64,000 bases of DNA from Bacilli bacterium (lineage in GTDB: Bacteria > Bacillota_I > Bacilli_A > RFN20 > CAG-826). The position numbers were made by a program, and so were the translations under genes. Numbering within the stretch: position 1 is the first letter of the stretch; every line of letters starts with the position of its first letter. Positions 35,268-44,421 of the stretch are shown here, piece by piece. The stretch spans positions 62,001 through 126,000 of the forward strand of contig JAKSHZ010000001.1 in NCBI GenBank assembly GCA_024399115.1, in the 5' to 3' direction. A model generated the notes under the pieces. The model saw only the letters and a program-made list of their open reading frames with translations. It was not told the origin of the DNA and did no database searches.

Positions 35268-36484
35268 AATCCTTCGTAGAATTTATCACCTGTATAAATG
35301 TTATCAGTGCAGGTAAAATCATTGACTGGATAAGTCTGAACGAACATATGGTCAATTACTCTTCCATCTTTGAAATCAGAGAAAGGAATATTGAAATATT
35401 GCCAACCTTTATATCTTCCTTGAGTCAAATCCAATGCCTGCCAAACTGATGGGTTTTCAAGTTCAGGACTAAACATCATTCCCGGTTTGTATGTAACTAC
35501 ATTCCAAGCGTGTTGATAACTTCCAATCATTCCAGTCATAATAAAGCAGCTTATGCCCCATCGCCATAGACAGTAATTAATAGCCCTTGCTTCTCCAATA
35601 CATAAAGACCTCATATTTCTTTTACACAAAGCAGAATAAGCAATCTGATTTCCGTTCACCATTCCTTCATCATCAACCTTAGTATCAGCAATACTATTGA
35701 GATAAAGGAAATCAAAGACTACTTTAGCAACTCTTTTCTTTTCGAGTTCTGTATAATAAGAGTTGTTAATTACATATCCTTGGTCTTTATATATAATGCC
35801 ATAATACTGCTTTACCTTTTTGCAGATTTCTCTGAAAGTACTTTCGATTTTATTCATCATAAAATCTCTACCAGTTTTATCATATGGGTTAGTTGAAACT
35901 TTTGGATAATAAAATAAACCGTCAGTCTTAACTAAATCTGATGCCCCACCTTTGAGTATTAAATCATTCTGAAACAGGAGTTTTTTATCACTTAATGTAT
36001 ACAACTCAGTACTGTAGAACTGGAAAGTAAGTTCATAATTATCTTCAAAGAAAGCATCTTTGACCTTAAGCCATTCTCCAGTACTAATATCCAAATCTTC
36101 AAGAGGAACATACATTGCAGGAACTGTATAATCTTCAACAGTACAATCTTGCAAATGAACATATTCCTTTATTTCACCTGTCTTAAAATCTTTATACCTG
36201 ACATAAGAAACAGTATCTTGTACTACAAACAGATTATAAAGTCGGTGATAAGCCTCTAATAAATTAGGTTCACCTACCATCAAAAGATTAATATACCCTA
36301 CTTTATATCTATAAGTCTCTAATCTAGGAGTACTAATATTTGGGATAGCATTATCATCATTAGCCACTTCCCAGTTATCGTCTTGATTAGTAGATACATC
36401 AGCTTCCTGCCATCTGTAATCTTTATAAGTCAAAACTTTTGCTGTCTTATATCCGTTAATTGTGGAATCCCAAATATTAATCAT
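35264..36484 (-). CDS. Transglutaminase-like cysteine protein in fibre cluster
   Basis: This 406-residue protein has a C-terminal transglutaminase-like core: Cys295 in RSLCIGEARAINYCLWRWGI, His325 in SYQHAWNVVTYKPG and Asp352 in VWQALDLTQG, in the order and spacing of the Cys-His-Asp triad. The N-terminal half has no recognised domain. It is the last gene of the operon 38633-36489-35264, next to fibre genes. Possible roles are a tail-borne peptidase or amidase acting on the cell envelope, or a protein-crosslinking enzyme. The fold is seen by pattern only; the substrate is unknown. Confidence 0.6.
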   Translation of the reverse strand: MINIWDSTINGYKTAKVLTYKDYRWQEADVSTNQDDNWEVANDDNAIPNISTPRLETYRYKVGYINLLMVGEPNLLEAYHRLYNLFVVQDTVSYVRYKDFKTGEIKEYVHLQDCTVEDYTVPAMYVPLEDLDISTGEWLKVKDAFFEDNYELTFQFYSTELYTLSDKKLLFQNDLILKGGASDLVKTDGLFYYPKVSTNPYDKTGRDFMMNKIESTFREICKKVKQYYGIIYKDQGYVINNSYYTELEKKRVAKVVFDFLYLNSIADTKVDDEGMVNGNQIAYSALCKRNMRSLCIGEARAINYCLWRWGISCFIMTGMIGSYQHAWNVVTYKPGMMFSPELENPSVWQALDLTQGRYKGWQYFNIPFSDFKDGRVIDHMFVQTYPVNDFTCTDNIYTGDKFYEGF

Positions 36485-36488
36485 AAAA

Positions 36489-38618
36489 TTACTCCTGTGG
36501 CTTGATCCAAACTGCAGATGTATCAGCAGGTGCAGAATTTGAAATTACAACTGATGTATCAGGACCCCACTGATAAGTAATAGAGCCATCGATTGCAACT
36601 ACTGCTTTGAGTGTATATACTCCCGGAGTTGTCTGGTCACAAATTGGGATAGGACTTCCACCTGCAGCATAATTCTTTCCGTTACGCATAATCTGAAGTC
36701 CATTACCTTCTACATAATAGTTTGTATCAGGTTTTAATTTGTCGGCATTCTTAAGAGCAATATACTCATCATCAGTACAAGTTACACCTTCTTCTGCTCC
36801 AAGAGGAATCTTATATCCTCCGGCAAACAAGTCTACTTTAGAATATCTGCCATACATTCCAATCTGGTAAGGAATTGTGTTTGTAAGGTCATATTTCTCT
36901 GTATAACTTACTTCAAATACATTGAAATAATTCCATGTCCAGCTAGTACAATCTACTTCACCAACATCACATGATAAAGTAAGTCGGTTTGTGTCTTTTT
37001 CGAAAATAAGTTTGAACTCTTTAAGCTGTTTATAATTAAACTTAACATTAAAGTAGTCTGTTTCAGGAATTGCATATGCAATAAATATAATATAACATTT
37101 AGTAAGATCTTCCCAATAGCCCAAGAAACTTTCTTCAACCTGTTTCTTAAGGTCTTCATTCAAAAACAAATCCTTAACGTAATTTGTTTCAATGACAGGT
37201 TCGCCTTTTGGACAGATGTGCAACCTATCAATGAAGTGTAATTGATTCTGTGCTTCTGCCTTATTTTTGATAAAGTCATAGTTGATTTTATCTGAAAGAA
37301 TATCATTGATTTCATTAAGTTTGATATTTAATTCCCATTTATCAATCTGGGCACAAGTAAAAGAAGAAATTGGAAGTTCATAATTACCAACATGAGCTTC
37401 ACATTCACATCCACACATCGCAAAACAGTTGTAGAACGGAGTTCCTTCATAATTTACCCACGAGTCACTCACAATTAAATCTTCATACATACCAACAAAG
37501 TCAATAGATTTAGAACGATTACTGTAGGTCCAAACCTTTTCAAAATTTTCATCAAATCCATAACATCTAATAGTGGCTTTATCAACGTAAGCAAAATCAA
37601 CCATAACAGGAATAAAGTAATATACCATTCCTGATTTTTCAATTCTGAAACATTTCCAGATATCCATGTTTCTTGCCCACTCTTCCATATGATAAGAGAA
37701 GTCATCTAAGACTCTTTCCGTAGTATCTGCCAGTCCATTGTCAATACAGTTCTGGATCAAGTCTCTCATCATTGTAACTCCATTAGGAGAAATAAAATTA
37801 CCTATATAAGTATATTTTGAATCAAATCCTTTTACAGATGGTTTATTTGCTTTTGTGTCACCTACATAGATATCCTTGACCTCATTCATAAAACAATGAG
37901 CCAATAAAGAATCTGATGCATCAACTCCATCAACGTTTGTCCAAGTTATAGAACTGATATCTGGAATTTCTTTAATTGTAACTTCTTCACTACCACAGTC
38001 TACAACAAAGTATTTAGAGAAGTTTTCGTTCCAATGTTCCATAATGAATCTGCGAAGCTGCCCGTCATCTTCTGTTGTGTAATCACCAATACAAAAAAGT
38101 GTATACCAGTTATCATCGATAACTAAGGAAATTGAGGCACTGTCACTAGGTAATGGACACAAAGCTCTTAAAGTTTCTTCAAGAGTTTCACCCTCGTAAC
38201 CTGATTGGAATAATTCAAGATACTGAAAGTTTTCATCAATGATAGGTAAAACATCATCATCAAATCCCCTTAAAAAAACTTCAAAAGGGTTATCAAAATA
38301 TACTTCTTTTGTTTTTCTGATTTTATAGATAGTCTGGTCATCAAATGATGATGGATGAGAATCAACTGTCTTGATTTCAACACCACCAGAAGAACCACCA
38401 CCAGTAGATTCTTCTCTCCATTTACCAAGTTTTGAATCTACATCATTAGATTTGTTAAATCTATATTTCTTCTGAGTTTCAAGACAGAATGCTTCATACA
38501 TAGGAGGAAGATACTTCTCTTCGTATGCTTTCATTTCTGCAAGTGTATTAAACTGTGAACGAGCATTGTCAGGTAAAGGACCTTTATAATTGATATTATC
38601 AAACATTGGAATAGACAT
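36489..38618 (-). CDS. Phage fibre/appendage protein with shared N-terminal anchor
   Basis: This 709-residue protein begins with an anchor domain (residues 1-75) nearly identical in pattern to those of the proteins at 41674-43149 and 40058-40807: DNIxYKGxxPDNxRSxF, then ETxKxYxF, KSNxVDxxLGKWRE, then a glycine-rich hinge (GGGSSGG). The remaining 600 residues are a unique, Trp/Tyr-rich globular region of unknown fold, ending with a beta domain before DTSAVWIKPQE. A receptor-binding or appendage role is inferred from the anchor-plus-variable-body design. Confidence 0.65.
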   Translation of the reverse strand: MSIPMFDNINYKGPLPDNARSQFNTLAEMKAYEEKYLPPMYEAFCLETQKKYRFNKSNDVDSKLGKWREESTGGGSSGGVEIKTVDSHPSSFDDQTIYKIRKTKEVYFDNPFEVFLRGFDDDVLPIIDENFQYLELFQSGYEGETLEETLRALCPLPSDSASISLVIDDNWYTLFCIGDYTTEDDGQLRRFIMEHWNENFSKYFVVDCGSEEVTIKEIPDISSITWTNVDGVDASDSLLAHCFMNEVKDIYVGDTKANKPSVKGFDSKYTYIGNFISPNGVTMMRDLIQNCIDNGLADTTERVLDDFSYHMEEWARNMDIWKCFRIEKSGMVYYFIPVMVDFAYVDKATIRCYGFDENFEKVWTYSNRSKSIDFVGMYEDLIVSDSWVNYEGTPFYNCFAMCGCECEAHVGNYELPISSFTCAQIDKWELNIKLNEINDILSDKINYDFIKNKAEAQNQLHFIDRLHICPKGEPVIETNYVKDLFLNEDLKKQVEESFLGYWEDLTKCYIIFIAYAIPETDYFNVKFNYKQLKEFKLIFEKDTNRLTLSCDVGEVDCTSWTWNYFNVFEVSYTEKYDLTNTIPYQIGMYGRYSKVDLFAGGYKIPLGAEEGVTCTDDEYIALKNADKLKPDTNYYVEGNGLQIMRNGKNYAAGGSPIPICDQTTPGVYTLKAVVAIDGSITYQWGPDTSVVISNSAPADTSAVWIKPQE

Positions 38619-38632
38619 ATTTTTCTCTCCTA

Positions 38633-39448
38633 TTATTCAAATAAAAAGTTTACATCAGTCATTTCAACTGGATTTCTAAAATGACAAACACAATAGATTT
38701 CCCCAAGGATTTGAAGTTCCTTAAAGACCAAGGTGTTTTCGTTGTATATAATTTCACTATCTAAATCCATTAGATGTGTAATGTTTCCGAGTTTTTTTGG
38801 ATATGCATAAACAAGTCTTCCATAACAGCTTCCGATAAACTGATATTTTTTTTCTTTTTCTGCACTTATAAATGAAGTTAATGTAGAAATATCATCAGAA
38901 GTAATGGCAGTCATATCATTATCAATAAAACCAATATAAGAAGGATTCATAAATAAGACCTTCTTTTCTTCTGAGAAAGATTTATTGCCGGTATCAATTA
39001 CAGTTACTTTTACAGTTATGTCATCATTAATGGAAGAAGGAAAAGCGTGGTTATAAGTGAAAGTTCCACCGTCTGCAACTCCATCTGTAAATTCGGTTAC
39101 CATAGAGTTATTTACATAGAATCTGATTTTTGAGAACTTTTTATAGCCTATAGAAGTTGTTGCAGTAATTTTAACATTTCTGATTAATGTACTTCTTTTA
39201 TCATATACATCTTTAAGGCCATTTAAGTCTATTTGGATTGCAGGAGTAAGATTTTTACCAAGATTGATAATGGCTGATTTGAAACCTGTTTTTTCTGCAG
39301 CATCAAAAACACCATTCTTATCACAAGAAAGAACCTGTAATGTAATATTCGAGTTCTTTCTTTTTGGATCATATTTATGAGATACTACGTTGATTTTAGC
39401 TCTTTTTATTCGTTTTTTTGTTTCTGAACGAATAGGTTTTTTAGCCAT
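38633..39448 (-). CDS. Fibre protein with Ig-like and YYG/AYP tip domains
   Basis: This 271-residue protein has a very basic N-terminus (MAKKPIRSETKKRIKRAKIN), an Ig-like domain (about residues 80-165) and a C-terminal tip module (FMNPSYIGFIDNDMTAITSD, then LVYAYPKKLGNITHLMD, ending NFLFE). The same Ig-plus-tip pair occurs in the proteins at 40820, 41674 and 43165. It is the first gene after a terminator and a TTAACTACGA motif, so it belongs to the region-A regulon. Confidence 0.6.
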   Translation of the reverse strand: MAKKPIRSETKKRIKRAKINVVSHKYDPKRKNSNITLQVLSCDKNGVFDAAEKTGFKSAIINLGKNLTPAIQIDLNGLKDVYDKRSTLIRNVKITATTSIGYKKFSKIRFYVNNSMVTEFTDGVADGGTFTYNHAFPSSINDDITVKVTVIDTGNKSFSEEKKVLFMNPSYIGFIDNDMTAITSDDISTLTSFISAEKEKKYQFIGSCYGRLVYAYPKKLGNITHLMDLDSEIIYNENTLVFKELQILGEIYCVCHFRNPVEMTDVNFLFE

Positions 39449-39487
39449 ACTTTGCTCCTACAATAAGCATTAAACAGCAAAGTCCAA

Positions 39488-39497
39488 TCGTAGTTAA
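39488..39497 (-). promoter_or_regulatory. TTAACTACGA motif, copy 6 (fibre operon)
   Basis: Minus strand reads TTTTTTTAACTACGATTGG. It abuts the T-run of the terminator at 39496-39528 and lies 40 bases before the fibre gene start at 39448. This is the rightmost copy found. Confidence 0.6.
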
Positions 39498-39528
39498 AAA
39501 AAAGACTACACCGATTAAGTGTAGTCTT
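39496..39528 (-). terminator. Intrinsic terminator between fibre operons
   Basis: AAGACTACAC (39502-39511) pairs with GTGTAGTCTT (39519-39528), ten base pairs, followed on the minus strand by eight T. It ends the operon 44193-39584 and separates regions A and B. Confidence 0.9.
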
Positions 39529-39583
39529 AAGTAATTATTCAGTCTTATATATGTAAAAAAACTATATACGTATTTATACTATT

Positions 39584-40048
39584 TTAAGCGTAATACTGAT
39601 AAGTAATAGAAAGTTCTACTGTACTTTCGGAAGTACCACTTCCCCCAGCCGCTGAAATATTTAACTTTGAGCCACTTACACTCCAAGGTACACTAGTATA
39701 TGAACTTGACATTCCTGTTGAGAGATAAGCACTCATGGTTCCACTTAATCCTGATGAAGAAATTGTCGAACTACCACCTCCGGGTAAATTACTAATAATC
39801 TTCGTTACTTTTACCGGAGTATTACTTAACTGTAATGAAGCTGACGGGTATCTAAAACTTGCACCCGAACTACCAGAAGAATAGTAATATGTATATTCTA
39901 CATTTTCAGTAACAGTTGTCAATTTTTTTTGTCTTTCAAATACAGTAGTTCCATTGTAGATAACCTTATCAAGTCTTATCATAAAGACTTGTTCCATATC
40001 TACATAATCAACATTTGCTACTGTTGTAGAACCAAATTTCAATGGCAT
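39584..40048 (-). CDS. Small Ser/Gly-rich structural protein
   Basis: This 154-residue protein starts MPLKFGSTTVANVDYVDMEQ and is Ser/Gly/Tyr-rich with alternating beta pattern, ending ELSITYQYYA. It looks like a trimeric fibre or decoration protein. It is the last gene of the operon before the 39496 terminator. No family is recognised. Confidence 0.6.
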   Translation of the reverse strand: MPLKFGSTTVANVDYVDMEQVFMIRLDKVIYNGTTVFERQKKLTTVTENVEYTYYYSSGSSGASFRYPSASLQLSNTPVKVTKIISNLPGGGSSTISSSGLSGTMSAYLSTGMSSSYTSVPWSVSGSKLNISAAGGSGTSESTVELSITYQYYA

Positions 40049-40057
40049 AACTTTCTC

Positions 40058-40807
40058 CTATTTAGTTGTAATTGTAAGAGTAGTTCCACTCAATGAATAA
40101 GTAACCTGTGTTCCAAGCCTATTATTTATATCAGATATTGACCTCTGTAATTCTGTTTTAGCTTTATAAACTTTGTAATCCATTACTGGCTCAATTGTTT
40201 GTAAAACTTCTGCTTCTGTATTTGCAGCAATACATACGATTTCGTCTTCATATTCAACAGTAATTGTGAAAACACACTGAACACCGAAAGGACTGTTATT
40301 TACAACACTTGTTGGAGCTGCTGACAGTTGTGTAACCACGGAAATAAAAGAATCTCCATATGTACTTACTCTTGTCTGTGATGTTACATCTGCACCACCA
40401 CTAGCTGTACCAATAATATAAGCGTTATTTTCTCTGACAGTCAGAAAAATGCTATCTAAAATTATTTTCTTAATATTCTGGCAAGGAACATTAATTGTGA
40501 AGTAATAATCTTTCCCACCGTTTGTAACAAAACCACCTGTTTTTATGTTTCCACTGAATGTTTTTACAATAGTTTTCTTTTCAGGTGATACACCGCTGGT
40601 AAACTTTCTGAATTTCCCGGTAGTTGGATCTGCTGTATTGGTCTTGTTGTACGTATAAATCTCTCCAGTTTCTTTGTCTGTACAAAAATATGTATCAGGC
40701 ATACCACTGTCTTTCATAGCGAGCATTTCTGCTTTTGTCAAAACAAGTCTTGAATCTACTGAATCGGATCCACCAATCTGAAATCCTGACATTAAAGGAA
40801 TAGCCAT
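40058..40807 (-). CDS. Fibre protein with shared N-terminal anchor (short form)
   Basis: This 249-residue protein carries a variant of the shared anchor in residues 1-72: EMLAMKDSGMPDTYFCTDKE, then TGEIYTYNKTNTADPTTGKF. The middle is beta-rich and the C-terminus has a short helix (LQRSISDINNRLG) plus a final strand pair. It differs from the other two anchored proteins by lacking the YYG/AYP tip. Confidence 0.6.
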   Translation of the reverse strand: MAIPLMSGFQIGGSDSVDSRLVLTKAEMLAMKDSGMPDTYFCTDKETGEIYTYNKTNTADPTTGKFRKFTSGVSPEKKTIVKTFSGNIKTGGFVTNGGKDYYFTINVPCQNIKKIILDSIFLTVRENNAYIIGTASGGADVTSQTRVSTYGDSFISVVTQLSAAPTSVVNNSPFGVQCVFTITVEYEDEIVCIAANTEAEVLQTIEPVMDYKVYKAKTELQRSISDINNRLGTQVTYSLSGTTLTITTK

Positions 40808-40819
40808 TGTCTAACCTCT

Positions 40820-41674
40820 CTATAATTTGAATGTAAGTCCAAAATTAGTCTGACTTTGAACTGTAGCTGAGCGATAAACCATAAGTTCATAACTCTTTCC
40901 GTTTTTTGTAACAGTAACTTTACCAACCTTTGTGAAGTTTCCTAAGTTTTCAAAACCATTTGCGTCCAGGATAGAAGTCAAACTACCATAAGAATAATCG
41001 TAAGCAAAATAGAAATACTGTTCACTTGCTGTGAATTTGTATGTCTTATTTCCCTTTGAAGATACATCTTCTGTAAGAGTAGTTGGATCTGACAATGAAG
41101 CATTAGCCGAAACACCGTAATAATAAGGAATTACAAATGATACAGAAGAAGTTGCCTGTGAAGTTTTTCCCTGACTGTCTGAAACAACAGCCTTAAAAGT
41201 TGTATTGCTTGAAATTCCAGCTCCAGGAGTATAAGAAAATGCTCCAAAAGTGGACTGTGTTTCAATTAAAGTACTTCCGTCATAGAGCTTAATATCTGCA
41301 ATATCAGAAGTTCCTTTACTTCCTGATGTTGTAAGAGTAAGAGAAGTAAGAGGACTCCATTTTGCTCTTAATGATCCTACAGAAAGTTTTAATGAAACAG
41401 AAGGATTGATATATTTCACAAGCAATTTATTGAAAATATCTTCCAACGGTGTTCCAGTAACAAAATTAGTTCCTGACGGAATTCCACCACATTCAACGTT
41501 TGTTGTTATCGGTTGAGTAAGTGTTCCTCCACCTCCGCCGCCTAACTCTCCGTCTTCATACATTTGTTGGAGAGATTTTTCTACGTTTCCTTCTTTTACA
41601 ATATTTATATCTTTCGCCATTGCTGCCGGAAAATCGGCCATAGGTTCAATGGTATCAGCAATTCTTGTCCCCAT
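40820..41674 (-). CDS. Fibre protein with Ig-like and YYG/AYP-type tip
   Basis: This 284-residue protein has a short N-terminal helix, a glycine hinge (ELGGGGGGTLTQP), an Ig-like domain (INPSVSLKLSVGSLRAKWSP onward) and a tip module (IPYYYGVSANASL ... FGLTFKL). It shares the last two modules with its neighbours at 38633, 41674 and 43165. The stop overlaps the preceding gene start by one base. Confidence 0.65.
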   Translation of the reverse strand: MGTRIADTIEPMADFPAAMAKDINIVKEGNVEKSLQQMYEDGELGGGGGGTLTQPITTNVECGGIPSGTNFVTGTPLEDIFNKLLVKYINPSVSLKLSVGSLRAKWSPLTSLTLTTSGSKGTSDIADIKLYDGSTLIETQSTFGAFSYTPGAGISSNTTFKAVVSDSQGKTSQATSSVSFVIPYYYGVSANASLSDPTTLTEDVSSKGNKTYKFTASEQYFYFAYDYSYGSLTSILDANGFENLGNFTKVGKVTVTKNGKSYELMVYRSATVQSQTNFGLTFKL

Positions 41675-43149
41675 TATTTGACCTCCATAGTGAGTGTTCC
41701 AAGACTACTCTTTCCTGTCTTATAGATAGAGTATGTTACTACTCCGCCACTTGCGTTAGTGAAAGAAATTGATCCGCAATCTTCAATTGTTACTTCTAGT
41801 CCACCGATCCAAACACTTAAAAGTTTTCCGAAAGAAGAAGGGAAAGCAATGTAACCATATTCACCGGCACCAACAGTCATTTCATATTTACCAGTTTTAG
41901 ACGTTGCAAACTGATTTTTTGAAAGTCCAAGAATAAAACTTGAATCATAATCATCAGGAATTGCTGCACTTCCCCAATATGTCTTGTTTCTGAATGAGAT
42001 TGAAATAGATTTAGAACAGGTATTCTGTCCGTCACTTGCACTAAGGGTGAAAGTTTTTGTTGTAGAAAGATCTGGATATTCTCCGGATCTTGTGTTTTCG
42101 TCTTCAAGAGTAATGTCTGTTAATGTCTGACTTGTAATATCTTTGTTATAAGTCCATGAGAAAGTAAGTTTACCTGTTGAAGCTCCAACTTCATAAGTAG
42201 TTGTAGCCGGAGAAACAGAAAATGTTTTTACTTCCGGTTTTACATAGTCAATCTTTGCCATAATACCGTCAATTGCTCTTTTCACGTTAGTCCAAGCTGG
42301 ATAACTTGAATTTTCATACGATATGTCTTCTGCGTCCGATCCTGGAGTAATTTCTCCCTTTATTTTTTCTTCAAGTTTGTGCAAAGCTGCTATGTCAGGA
42401 ATTTTGCTTGTTTCGACTTCTTCCCCTGTATAATCCGATACAACGTCCTTTAATTTGCTTACATATTCTCCCATATCAACGCCGAAAGAAAGAATTGTAA
42501 ACGGAATACGGTCGATCCAAATTGTCTGTTCAAGTCCAACTTCATCATTACTCAATACACCGTCCAGGTTATAATCATTGGCGGCCATATAATAAAACCA
42601 AATTTCATCAGCTTTAATTGTGAATTCTTCACCGTCAATTGAGTAAGTAATAGTATCTTCTTCTGGTGTGGCACCTTCTGTATAAACTGGCTTTTCATCA
42701 CAGGCAATGGACTTTTTCTTGTTTAATGTTGCTGCAACTTCATCCGTATATGTTTTACTTTGTTCATATATTTTTGTATCAAGGTATCTGACAGATCCTT
42801 CTGTTTCTGCATTGTTATTGAGAAGATCTGTTGTTTCTTTTACGGATTTCAAATCATCATCATTTGCTTTAGCGTCAAGAAGTTCATTTACTTCAAATTT
42901 TTTGTAATAGTCTGTAAGATCCGTTGATCCACCGCCGGTTACTTCTCTCCACTTTCCTAATTCAGGATCTACGGTGTTGGACTTCTTAAACATATATTGT
43001 TTTCCAGTTTCAACAACCGTTGTTACATATATTTCCGGCAAATAATCTTCCCTGAAATCAACCATATCCGAAAGAGTTTCAAACATTGACCTGACGTTAT
43101 CAGGCTTATTTCCTTTATAGGATATGTTATCAAGCATTGATACAGCCAT
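41674..43149 (-). CDS. Fibre protein with shared N-terminal anchor, Ig-like domain and tip
   Basis: This 491-residue protein combines all shared modules: anchor (residues 1-72, DNISYKGNKPDNVRSMFE, ETGKQYMFKKSNTVDPELGK), a helical stalk (YYKKFEVNELLDAKANDDDL onward), an Ig-like domain and a tip starting RNKTYWGSAAIPDDYDS and containing IAFPSSFGKLLSVW. The anchor is the closest relative of that in the 709-residue protein across the A/B boundary. A GGAGGTCAAATA ribosome-binding site precedes it. Confidence 0.7.
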   Translation of the reverse strand: MAVSMLDNISYKGNKPDNVRSMFETLSDMVDFREDYLPEIYVTTVVETGKQYMFKKSNTVDPELGKWREVTGGGSTDLTDYYKKFEVNELLDAKANDDDLKSVKETTDLLNNNAETEGSVRYLDTKIYEQSKTYTDEVAATLNKKKSIACDEKPVYTEGATPEEDTITYSIDGEEFTIKADEIWFYYMAANDYNLDGVLSNDEVGLEQTIWIDRIPFTILSFGVDMGEYVSKLKDVVSDYTGEEVETSKIPDIAALHKLEEKIKGEITPGSDAEDISYENSSYPAWTNVKRAIDGIMAKIDYVKPEVKTFSVSPATTTYEVGASTGKLTFSWTYNKDITSQTLTDITLEDENTRSGEYPDLSTTKTFTLSASDGQNTCSKSISISFRNKTYWGSAAIPDDYDSSFILGLSKNQFATSKTGKYEMTVGAGEYGYIAFPSSFGKLLSVWIGGLEVTIEDCGSISFTNASGGVVTYSIYKTGKSSLGTLTMEVK

Positions 43150-43164
43150 TTTTTACCTCCAAAA

Positions 43165-44193
43165 TTAAGCAAAAGTAAGCTCTACACCGTCCGCGGCTGA
43201 CGGATCCGTCTGTGTGTAAACGTAATAAGGAATTCCGTCTATATTTATTGTTGTACGGCTAAAACTGTTTGTGTAATTGATATTATTAGGCACGTCTTTA
43301 ATAGAAGATAATGCACCAAAACTTGTTGGATATGCGTAAACAACCTTATTGAAGTCTGCAACAATGTTTTTATATACAAATCCTTTTGAAAGTTTAAGGT
43401 TTTTCAGAAGTGCTTTTACCATACTTTCTGTTGGACTTCCTACTGTTGGATCAATAATTCCATAATACGAATTTGCAACAAAATTTATTGTTGTGGATGA
43501 ACCACCGGTATTTCCTTCTGTATCAGTTACAACAATCTTAAAAGTAGTAGTTGCTTTAATTGGTGTTTCTGGCTTATAGGTACATTCAAAAGATCCACCC
43601 TTGTCAATTCCTGTTGTTACTTCTTTCAGAAGTGTTGTTCCAACATAGAATTCCAGCTTTGCAATGTCATAAGTCTTTCGCGTAAGTGTTGTATGGATAG
43701 TAATTTCTTTTACTTCATCATTTACAATGTCATAAATACTTGTAGACGGCACAAGAGAAATACTTCCAACCGGGTTTTCTGTCTTAATAAGCATGTCTCT
43801 AATAATTGTTTCAAGAGTAGTTCCTTTTTCGTATTTCTTTCCAGGTGTAACAGTTCCAATTGATACTGTTGCAATCAGGTCTTCACTAAGTTTGTCCGTT
43901 GCTTCAATATATCCGGCGTCAAATTTATCTCCGTTAGAATATTCAATAATAAGGTGGTTTTCTTCATCCACCTCAACGGACTTAATTGAAATACCGTCTG
44001 TTCCCCTTTTAATTACTACAAAAGTACGTCTCTTTTCGCCTTCATCATTCTCCCAGGCTAACTCAAGAACGGTGTCTCCGTCTTCATTTTCTGATGATCC
44101 AACAACTTTACAAGGAGCTCCTTTTACAGCTCCAAACTGAATTGCTGTGTCCTTTGTAAATTTCTTTGCAAGAGCAAGTGTAACAATATCCAT
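43165..44193 (-). CDS. Head-fibre-like protein with Ig-like domain and tip
   Basis: This 342-residue protein begins MDIVTLALAKKFTKDTAIQF, a start I associate with phage head-fibre proteins. An Ig-like domain (SISLVPSTSIYDIVND onward) and the clearest copy of the tip module follow (NSYYGIIDPTVG, VVYAYPTSFGALSSIKDV, INIDGIPYYVYTQ). It lies just after connector-side genes of region B. A capsid-attached adhesin is the inferred role. Confidence 0.65.
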   Translation of the reverse strand: MDIVTLALAKKFTKDTAIQFGAVKGAPCKVVGSSENEDGDTVLELAWENDEGEKRRTFVVIKRGTDGISIKSVEVDEENHLIIEYSNGDKFDAGYIEATDKLSEDLIATVSIGTVTPGKKYEKGTTLETIIRDMLIKTENPVGSISLVPSTSIYDIVNDEVKEITIHTTLTRKTYDIAKLEFYVGTTLLKEVTTGIDKGGSFECTYKPETPIKATTTFKIVVTDTEGNTGGSSTTINFVANSYYGIIDPTVGSPTESMVKALLKNLKLSKGFVYKNIVADFNKVVYAYPTSFGALSSIKDVPNNINYTNSFSRTTINIDGIPYYVYTQTDPSAADGVELTFA

Positions 44194-44196
44194 ACA

Positions 44197-44406
44197 TTAC
44201 ACCTCACTCCATGTGCTATTAGGAAAAAGAACATAACAGGCACCTGATTCTCCAACAATTGCACAAGAGCCGATTGGACAAGGGCCTACGTCATTTTCAC
44301 TTTTTCCGTTTTTTCCGATCTTCTTGTCTGTAGGTAAATTCGGTATATCTGCTTCCGAATCTACATAAAATGTCCAGCCAACATTTCTTGCTCCGTTTAC
44401 AATCAT
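44197..44406 (-). CDS. Small structural protein before head fibre
   Basis: This 69-residue protein ends CYVLFPNSTWSEV and has a Cys/Gly-rich middle (GPCPIGSCAIVGESGACYVL). Short proteins of this form commonly accompany head-fibre genes. Its exact role is unknown. A GGAGGAAAACAAA site precedes the start. Confidence 0.6.
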   Translation of the reverse strand: MIVNGARNVGWTFYVDSEADIPNLPTDKKIGKNGKSENDVGPCPIGSCAIVGESGACYVLFPNSTWSEV

Positions 44407-44421
44407 TTTGTTTTCCTCCTG

